Below, piece after piece: positions 57,998 to 64,000 of a stretch of 64,000 nt of DNA (positions are counted from its first letter, which is position 1; each line of letters starts with the position of its first letter). Origin of the DNA: Serratia ficaria (GTDB lineage: Bacteria > Pseudomonadota > Gammaproteobacteria > Enterobacterales > Enterobacteriaceae); the NCBI RefSeq assembly GCF_900187015.1, contig NZ_LT906479.1, positions 4,898,001 to 4,962,000 of the forward strand, read 5' to 3'. The notes under the pieces are model-generated. The model was given only the letters and a program-made list of their open reading frames with translations. It was not told the origin of the DNA and did not search any database. The position numbers were made by a program, and so were the translations under genes.

Positions 57998-60936
57998 TGC
58001 CGGCACCCCTTACGGATTACCCGCAAGCCGTTACGCTGATCCAGGACAGCGGTATTCAGTTTCTGGACTTTGCCCTGATACCGGCCGATGGCGACGTGGC
58101 GGGCAAGTTTGTCCGCCAGACGGCGAGCGGCCCGCTGTTGCGCCTGCAGTGGGATGCCGACGGCGAGAAATACCTGTTGCCCGCCCAGCCGGGGCAGGCC
58201 GCCGAGGTGGTGCGCCCGGAGTTCGGCTATTCGCTGCAGCAATCGCTGAGCCTGCTGGATAAAATCTGGCTGCCGCTGCCGTTCTTCCGTTACACCCCGT
58301 CCGGGGCGTTTTTAGCCGGGCCGGATAACTGGGCGCGGATGCAAATCGCGCAGCTGGACGCGCCCGATCGGGACGGCAATCTGCTGCGGGTGGTGCTGGC
58401 CTTCGATACCCGCCTCGCCGCGCCGGGCCAGGAGAGACTGGCCCCGAGCGAGCGCGATCTCGCGACCGGCCTGCACTTCGCTCTGGCCCACCGCAACCAT
58501 GAGCTGGGCGAGTTTCTCGATCACACCTGGGTGGACGGCTGGCTGCGCGAAGCCTTTACCCAGCGCGCCGCCATGCGGGAACAGCGCGACGAAGCCGCGC
58601 TTAACGCCGGGCTGAAAACCTTCGAATATCAAGCGCACTACCTCAATCTGTTGCACATGCTCGGCCACCAGCTGGCGGTGCCGCAGATAAAAATCGTCGG
58701 CGCGACGCTGCAGCAGCCGGCGGTCGACGTGGATCTGGTCCTGGACGTCGGCAACTCCCACACCTGCGGCGTGCTGGTCGAGGATCATCCGGAAGAAAAC
58801 AACGGCCTGAAGCAGACCTATGAACTGCAACTGCGCTCGCTGTCCGCACCGCACTGCGTTTACAACGAGCTGTTCGAAAGCCGGGTCGAATTCGCCCAGG
58901 CTTCGTTCGGCAAGGCCCACCTCTCGTTCCAAAGCGGGCGCGACGACGCCTTCGTCTGGCCTGCTATCGTCCGGGTGGGCCGCGAGGCGGTGCAGCTGGC
59001 GCAGCGGCGGCGGGGCACTGAAGGCAGCACCGGCATTTCCAGCCCGCGCCGCTACCTGTGGGACGAAGAGCGCTACGCCCCCGGCTGGCGGTTCAACGGC
59101 CCGCAAGAGCCGATGGCCGCCGCGGCGCCGCTGACCGGCTTGATCAACGACGAAGGCGTGCCGCTGTCCGCGCTGCCTGCGGCGGAACGTCTGCCGGTAT
59201 TCGCCGCCCACTACAGCCGCAGCGCGGTCATGAGCCTGATGCTGACCGAACTGCTGGCGCAGGCGCTGATGCAGATCAACAGCGTCGCCCAGCGGAGCAA
59301 AATGCCCAACGCCGCCGCTCCGCGCCGCCTGCGCGCCATTATCCTGACCCTGCCTTCGGCGATGCCGAAGCCCGAGCGGGAGATTTTCCGCCGCCGCATG
59401 CGGGAAGCCATCGGCCTGGTGTGGAAAGCCATGGGTTGGCACCCGCTGGACGCGCCGTTCGACGGCGAGCAAACCCGCGTTGCGGTGCCGCAGGTGCATA
59501 TGGAATGGGACGAGGCCACCTGCGGGCAGATGGTTTATCTGTATAACGAAACGCAGATGAACTACGCCGGCCGCACCGACGCCTTTTTCGCCGCCATGGC
59601 CAGGCCGGACCGCCCGCCGGCGCCGGGAGAACAGGCGGGCAAAACGTTGCGCATCGCCTCCATCGACATCGGCGGCGGCACCACCGATCTGGCCATCACC
59701 CAGTACGCGCTGGACGACGGCGTGGGCAACAACATCAAGATCAATCCGCGGTTGCTGTTCCGCGAAGGATTTAAAGTCGCCGGTGACGATATTCTGCTGG
59801 ATACCATCCGGCTGTTTATCCTGCCCGCGGTACAGCAGGCGCTCGAAGACGCCGGGGTCGCCGCGCCGGCGGCCGTCATGGACAAGCTGTTCGGCAACGA
59901 AGGCCGCATGGACGGGTTTTCCACCCTGCGCCAGCAGGCCGCGCTGCAGATATTCATGCCCGCCGGGCGCGCCCTGCTCTGCGCGTATGAAGATTACGAT
60001 CCGCTGGACGCCCGCGCCGAGATCGCCGCCAGCCTCGGCGAGCTGTTGCCGCAAGCGCCGACGCCGCAGGTACTGGCGTTTATCGACGGCGAGGTGCAAC
60101 GCGAAATCGGCGCCGCCTTCGCCATCTTGCAGACCCCGCTGGTGATCCGCCTGGGCGCGCTGCACGCCGCTTTTCTGTCCGACCGGGTCGGCATCGGCCG
60201 CTGCCTGCGGCTGCTCTGCGAGGTGGTGGCGCTGTACGCCTGCGATGTGCTGCTGCTGACCGGCCGCCCGGCGCGCTTCCCCGGCGTGCAGGCCCTGCTG
60301 CGCCGCCTGCAGCCGCTGCCCGCCAGCCGCATTTTGCCGCTGGAGGGCTACCATACCCGCAGCTGGTATCCGTTTAACCAACGCGGGCGCATCGCCAACC
60401 CCAAATCCACCGCCGCCGTGGGCGCCATGCTGTGCCTGCTGGCGAGCGGCCTGCGCCTGGGGAGCTTTTACTTCAACGTCGGCGATTTCCAGCCCTATTC
60501 CACCCTGCGCCATTTGGGCATGCTGGACGGCAATAACATGCTGGCGGACGATAACGTCTACTACCGCGACATCGATCTGGACCGCGCCGACTTTACGTTG
60601 GATCCCCATGGCCGCTTCCAGCTGCGCGGCCCGCTGCGCCTGGGTTTCCGCCAGCTGGACAACCCGCGCTGGCCGGCATCGCCGCTGTATACGCTCACCA
60701 TCGCCGATGCCCAACTGGCGCGCAGGCTGGCCGGCGATGCGGTGATCAGCCTGAGGCTGGCCGTCACCGGCAGCGCCGAGCAGGGCGCCGAAGGCGTCGA
60801 GATCGCCGAAGCCCTGCTGGACGACGGCACGCCGGTGCCCGCGCACCAGCTGCAATTGAAACTCAATACCCTGGCTGCCAGCGCCTCCGGCGCCGCCCAT
60901 TACTGGATAGACAGCGGGAGCATTTATACCAGATGA
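57994..60936 (+). CDS. srfB: SrfB-family protein with actin/Hsp70-like ATPase motifs
   Basis: A 980-residue cytoplasmic protein of the SrfB family. Two phosphate-binding motifs of the actin/Hsp70/ParM fold are visible: DVGNSHTCGVLVED at 251-264 and DIGGGTTDLAI at 558-568. An ATPase or scaffold role is therefore likely. Most of the remaining sequence has no recognised domain. It overlaps srfA and srfC by four bases at each end, so the three proteins are probably made in fixed proportion and act together. A long minus-strand ORF here is a shadow. Confidence 0.88.
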   Translation: MMPAPLTDYPQAVTLIQDSGIQFLDFALIPADGDVAGKFVRQTASGPLLRLQWDADGEKYLLPAQPGQAAEVVRPEFGYSLQQSLSLLDKIWLPLPFFRYTPSGAFLAGPDNWARMQIAQLDAPDRDGNLLRVVLAFDTRLAAPGQERLAPSERDLATGLHFALAHRNHELGEFLDHTWVDGWLREAFTQRAAMREQRDEAALNAGLKTFEYQAHYLNLLHMLGHQLAVPQIKIVGATLQQPAVDVDLVLDVGNSHTCGVLVEDHPEENNGLKQTYELQLRSLSAPHCVYNELFESRVEFAQASFGKAHLSFQSGRDDAFVWPAIVRVGREAVQLAQRRRGTEGSTGISSPRRYLWDEERYAPGWRFNGPQEPMAAAAPLTGLINDEGVPLSALPAAERLPVFAAHYSRSAVMSLMLTELLAQALMQINSVAQRSKMPNAAAPRRLRAIILTLPSAMPKPEREIFRRRMREAIGLVWKAMGWHPLDAPFDGEQTRVAVPQVHMEWDEATCGQMVYLYNETQMNYAGRTDAFFAAMARPDRPPAPGEQAGKTLRIASIDIGGGTTDLAITQYALDDGVGNNIKINPRLLFREGFKVAGDDILLDTIRLFILPAVQQALEDAGVAAPAAVMDKLFGNEGRMDGFSTLRQQAALQIFMPAGRALLCAYEDYDPLDARAEIAASLGELLPQAPTPQVLAFIDGEVQREIGAAFAILQTPLVIRLGALHAAFLSDRVGIGRCLRLLCEVVALYACDVLLLTGRPARFPGVQALLRRLQPLPASRILPLEGYHTRSWYPFNQRGRIANPKSTAAVGAMLCLLASGLRLGSFYFNVGDFQPYSTLRHLGMLDGNNMLADDNVYYRDIDLDRADFTLDPHGRFQLRGPLRLGFRQLDNPRWPASPLYTLTIADAQLARRLAGDAVISLRLAVTGSAEQGAEGVEIAEALLDDGTPVPAHQLQLKLNTLAASASGAAHYWIDSGSIYTR

Positions 60937-63065
60937 AACCTATCCCCTCCCCCTCGCGGCTCAGCGGCGGCATCCTTCAGGCGATTGACTGGCTGGCGGC
61001 GGCGCGGCAAGGCTCCGTCCGCCTGAACCGGGAAGCCGACAGCCTGACGCTGCGCCTGCGGCGCTGCTACAACCGGGCGACGCTGTTGGACCACGCCGCG
61101 CAGCGGCCCGTCGCCATCGGCCTCTATGGCCATAACCTCGCCGCCAAAAGGCACCTGCTGGCGGCGCTGGCGCCCGGCGCCGAGCCGCTGGGCGGGGACG
61201 CCGCGCTGACGGTGCGCTACGCCGGCTCCGCGGCTCGGGCCTCATCCGCTTACCCGATCGCCATCACCCTGCTTGATGAAACGCAGCTGCTTGGCATGGC
61301 GATTGGCGCCGCGTTAATGGACGGGTTTCGCCCCGAGGGCGAAGCGCGCGCCATCGCCGCTCGCCTGCAGGCGCTGGCGCGCCACCGCCAGGCGATGGCC
61401 GTTGACGGCATGGACAGCAACGCCGTTGTAGCACTGTGGGACCGCATCCGCCGCCACGGCGGCAAATGGCAACCGGCGCTGGACCGCCATTTCTGGCCGC
61501 AGGCCGTCGCGCTGGCGCCCCACCTGAGCATCGACGATCGGGCCCGGCTGTTCGCGCCGCTGTGGGGCGAGGATCCGCGGCTGACGGCGCACTATCGTCA
61601 GCTGGCCTATGCGCTGCACGCGCTGGGCTGCAGCGCGCGCCTGCAGGCCCCGGAAGCGGCCTGCGCCCTCGGCGCGTCAGCCAGGGCAACGCTGTCGGTG
61701 CTGACGGAGAGCGGTGCCGCGCTAAACGTCTCGCAGGCCGATCTGGCGTGGCTGGCCGCCGAGGTGACGGTGCCCCTGCCCGCCGGCTTGCCGGCCGGGG
61801 TTGAGCTGCTCGATATCCCGGCCAGCGCCCACTGCCCGGGGGCCGAGCCGACGCAGCGCCTGCAGCAGGCGAAACGCGCCGATCTGCTGGCGCGCTGCGC
61901 CGAAGGGCTGCATGCCAGCCTGCTGCTGATTGCCGACGCGGTCGACCGGCCGCAGGACGCCGGCCGAACGGGCGAGGCGCTCGCCTATTGGGTCGAGCAA
62001 ACGCAGGGGGAAAGCGCCGGGGTGCGCAGCCGCCGCAAGCCCGGCTTGATCTGGGCCATCACGCCGTTCGACGCGCGCCGGGAAGGGAAGCAACGGCCTG
62101 ACGACGCCGTTCAGCGTCACGTCGGCGAGCCCGGAGACAGCTGGGCGACGCTGCTGGCGACGGACGAGCGAGACTGCCGCCGCATGGCGGCTTATCTGGC
62201 CGAGCAGGCGCGCCCGGCGTTAAAACAGGCGCGCATCCTTGAACGGCGGCAAGAGCTGCGGCGCGAACTGAAAGACAGCCTGCTCGGCAACTGGCTGACC
62301 AGCCCGGACCCGCAGCGCGCCCGGCGCCTGCTGCGCGCACTGCAGGCGCAGGCCGGCGCGCATGGCGAACTGCTGGAATGGCTGCTGCCGCAGCGCGATG
62401 CGCTGCGCCGGTTGTACCCACAGCCGCAGCCCCTCATGCCCGCACCGGTGGCCGCCGCCCCGCCGTTCGGCGTCGATGTCGACCTGTTCGGCGAGGAGCC
62501 CGCCGCCGCACCGGCGGCGCATGGCGGCTCGCCGTTTGCCCAGCGGGTGTTCGCGGAGTGGGTCAATCACCTGCGCAATCTGCCGGATAACGCCCAACTG
62601 TCGGCGCTGCTGGGCGTCGACAAACCCCAGTTGGAACTGTTGGCCGATGCCTTGATTACCGCCGCCGGCCGGCTGGAGATTGACGCCGCATTGGAACGCG
62701 CATTGGCCGCCGCCGCGGGCGAGGATCGGCAGATTGGCCAGGCGCTGGCGATACTGGGCGATTTCGTCGCCTGGCTGGGCTTCCAGCAACGCGATGCGGC
62801 GTCGCGCCCCGCCAGCCGCATCAATCACGGCCGGCCGATATTTAGCCCGCCGCCGCAGCCGGCGATCGACTGGGGCAATCAGCAGCGGTTGACCAAGCTG
62901 GCGCCGACGGCGGCCACGCATGCCGCCTTTTATATCTACGACTGGCTGGTCGGCCTGCAAACCCTGCTGGCGGAGAATGCGGCCGCCGCCCCGGCGCTCG
63001 AGGCGGCGGCGCGTGCGGCGCTGGAGGAGAGGGTGGCAAGGATGTGCGACGAGGACGGCGCCTGA
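60933..63065 (+). CDS. srfC: SrfC-family protein with degenerate P-loop
   Basis: A 710-residue SrfC-family protein. A P-loop-like segment follows a beta strand at residues 59-74 (PVAIGLYGHNLAAKRHLL). At the place of GxxxxGK(S/T), residues 66-73 read GHNLAAKR, so the third-last glycine and the Ser/Thr are lost and nucleotide binding is doubtful. The middle contains a possible Walker B-like TPFDARREG. The C-terminal part is helical with a Pro/Ala linker near 490-525. The family is described as a virulence effector. Last gene of srfABC. Confidence 0.85.
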   Translation: MKPIPSPSRLSGGILQAIDWLAAARQGSVRLNREADSLTLRLRRCYNRATLLDHAAQRPVAIGLYGHNLAAKRHLLAALAPGAEPLGGDAALTVRYAGSAARASSAYPIAITLLDETQLLGMAIGAALMDGFRPEGEARAIAARLQALARHRQAMAVDGMDSNAVVALWDRIRRHGGKWQPALDRHFWPQAVALAPHLSIDDRARLFAPLWGEDPRLTAHYRQLAYALHALGCSARLQAPEAACALGASARATLSVLTESGAALNVSQADLAWLAAEVTVPLPAGLPAGVELLDIPASAHCPGAEPTQRLQQAKRADLLARCAEGLHASLLLIADAVDRPQDAGRTGEALAYWVEQTQGESAGVRSRRKPGLIWAITPFDARREGKQRPDDAVQRHVGEPGDSWATLLATDERDCRRMAAYLAEQARPALKQARILERRQELRRELKDSLLGNWLTSPDPQRARRLLRALQAQAGAHGELLEWLLPQRDALRRLYPQPQPLMPAPVAAAPPFGVDVDLFGEEPAAAPAAHGGSPFAQRVFAEWVNHLRNLPDNAQLSALLGVDKPQLELLADALITAAGRLEIDAALERALAAAAGEDRQIGQALAILGDFVAWLGFQQRDAASRPASRINHGRPIFSPPPQPAIDWGNQQRLTKLAPTAATHAAFYIYDWLVGLQTLLAENAAAAPALEAAARAALEERVARMCDEDGA

Positions 63066-63106
63066 CATGCCGAGTCATTACGCATCCGCCCGAGGATAAA
63101 ACCCTG

Positions 63107-63187
63107 CGCCCATTCAGCCTGCAGCAAATCGATCACATCGTACTGCGCGTCGCCCCCTTCAACGAGAGCGCACTGCCGGCGTATTTG
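63107..63187 (+). pseudogene. Remnant of a VOC-family (glyoxalase/bleomycin-resistance-like) gene
   Basis: In one frame the sequence reads SLQQIDHIVLRV followed by APFNESALPAYLRRG. The first part is the typical N-terminal strand of a vicinal-oxygen-chelate protein, and similarity stops after about 15 codons. No start codon or downstream domain is present. It lies in the 165-base gap between srfC and yhiN and looks like the decayed 5' end of a lost gene. Confidence 0.4.
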
Positions 63188-63230
63188 CGACGCGGAGCCC
63201 GCCGCGGCGCGGGAGCGAGGGCGCTGGCCA

Positions 63231-64000
63231 TCAGCCGTCGACCGCCGCCAGCGCCTGCGCGCAGGCCCAGGCCGAGCTCCAGGCCCACTGGAAGTTGTAA
63301 CCGCCCAGCCACCCGGTCACATCCACCACTTCGCCGATAAAGTACAGGCCCGGCACCTTGCCGGCCTCCATGGTCTTGGAGGACAGCTCTTTGGTGTCGA
63401 CGCCGCCGATCGTCACTTCCGCGGTGCGGTAGCCTTCGGTGCCGTTCGGCTGCACCCGCCAGCTCTGCAGGCTGTCCACCAGCGCCGCCTGCTGCGCCGG
63501 GTTCAGCTGCTTCAGCGTGGCCTCCGGCAGTTGCCCCAGCGTCTGCAGGCACTCCACCAGCCGCTTCGGCAGGTGCAGCGCCAGGGTGTTTTTCAGGCTT
63601 TGGTTGGGGTGCGCCCGCCGTTGCTCGTCGAGGAAGGCCGCCAGATCGAGCGTCGGAAGTAAGTTAATGCTTACATGCTCGCCAGGATGCCAGTAGCTGG
63701 AAAGCTGCAATACCGCCGGGCCAGACAGCCCGCGGTGAGTGAACAGGATGCTTTCGCGGAAGCTGACTCCGTTTTCGGCGGTGATCACCGCCGGAACTGA
63801 GACGCCGGACAGCGTCTGCAGATGTTCCAGCAGCGGTTTATGCAGGGTAAAGGGCACCAGCGCGGCGCGCGTCGGCAACAGGTTCAGGCCAAACTGCTCC
63901 GCCAGCTTGTAGCCGAACGGCGACGCGCCCAGCCCCGGCATCGAAAGACCGCCGCTGGCCACCACAAGTGAGCGAGCGCTTACTTTTTCGCCATTCAGCG
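63231..64000 (-). CDS. yhiN: YhiN, HI0933-family FAD-dependent oxidoreductase (5' end beyond window)
   Basis: The C-terminal 255 or so residues of a flavoprotein of the HI0933/YhiN family (about 400 residues in E. coli); the start lies outside the window. Visible family parts are VVASGGLSMPGLGASPFGYKLAEQFGL, the central insertion domain, TEGYRTAEVTIGGVDTKELSSKTME and the closing FAD segment GLYFIGEVVDVTGWLGGYNFQWAWSSA. The physiological reaction is not known. The gene is read towards srfC and ends with TGA at 63231. Confidence 0.92.
   Translation of the reverse strand, partial: LNGEKVSARSLVVASGGLSMPGLGASPFGYKLAEQFGLNLLPTRAALVPFTLHKPLLEHLQTLSGVSVPAVITAENGVSFRESILFTHRGLSGPAVLQLSSYWHPGEHVSINLLPTLDLAAFLDEQRRAHPNQSLKNTLALHLPKRLVECLQTLGQLPEATLKQLNPAQQAALVDSLQSWRVQPNGTEGYRTAEVTIGGVDTKELSSKTMEAGKVPGLYFIGEVVDVTGWLGGYNFQWAWSSAWACAQALAAVDG

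Noticed and set aside
58312..60900. An 862-codon minus-strand ORF opposite srfB
   Set aside because: Shadow of srfB; composition and lack of motifs are the same as in the other antisense frames.

Overview
The window is chromosomal DNA from an enterobacterium of the Yersiniaceae type, most likely a Serratia close to S. marcescens. This is inferred from G+C-rich coding sequence, from proteins that match E. coli orthologues almost residue for residue (MalT, GlpEGRD, GlgBXCAP, Asd, YhgN, GntTKR, YhhW, AaaT), and from the same core gene order. That order is interrupted by an inositol cluster, a chaperone-usher fimbrial locus and a srfABC operon. No tRNA, rRNA, insertion sequence, prophage or CRISPR array was seen.

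Layout. 1-8.5 kb: malP (cut by the window edge) divergent from malT, then glpEGR and glpD, with a MalT box, CRP-like sites and tandem GlpR operators. 8.5-18.2 kb: the glycogen operon glgBXCAP on the minus strand. A palindromic intergenic repeat sits between glgA and glgP and supplies the last codons of glgA. 18.6-24.8 kb: asd, yhgN, the gluconate genes gntR/gntT/gntK with a perfect double GntR operator, and the pirin gene yhhW. About 25.0-25.1 kb: the iron-stress small RNA RyhB with a Fur box over its promoter. 25.2-26.9 kb: aaaT and a Tat-exported P1 (DmpA/ThnT-type) peptidase.

27-40.7 kb: a complete myo-inositol catabolic regulon. The parts are an uptake permease (IolT type), IolG, IolE, IolD, IolB, an IolC kinase fused to a DUF2090 aldolase, IolA/MmsA, the TIM-barrel proteins IolH and IolI, and an RpiR-family IolR. 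Inverted repeats of the form GAAA-N6-TTTC recur in its promoter regions. fetAB (iron export ABC transporter) follows.

42.3-54.0 kb is the most unusual part. A chaperone-usher fimbrial operon has major pilin, minor pilin, usher, chaperone, minor pilin, two-domain tip protein and minor pilin. It runs with tight spacing into a PglL/Wzy_C-type O-oligosaccharyltransferase-like membrane protein and a cysteine-rich LuxR-type regulator. A divergent three-gene operon encodes a lipoprotein, an FKBP-type prolyl isomerase lipoprotein and a small FaeA/PapI-like regulator. The AT-rich divergent region between them carries paired GATC sites, one in the ACGATC context used by PapI. I infer a phase-variable pilus that may be glycosylated by its own transferase. 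This is the best candidate for an undescribed system.

54.1-56.5 kb: a MocR-type regulator and a DMT exporter, tail to tail. 56.8-63.1 kb: srfABC, with translational overlaps and a degenerate P-loop in SrfC. 63.1-64 kb: a remnant of a VOC-family gene and the 3' part of yhiN, cut by the window edge.
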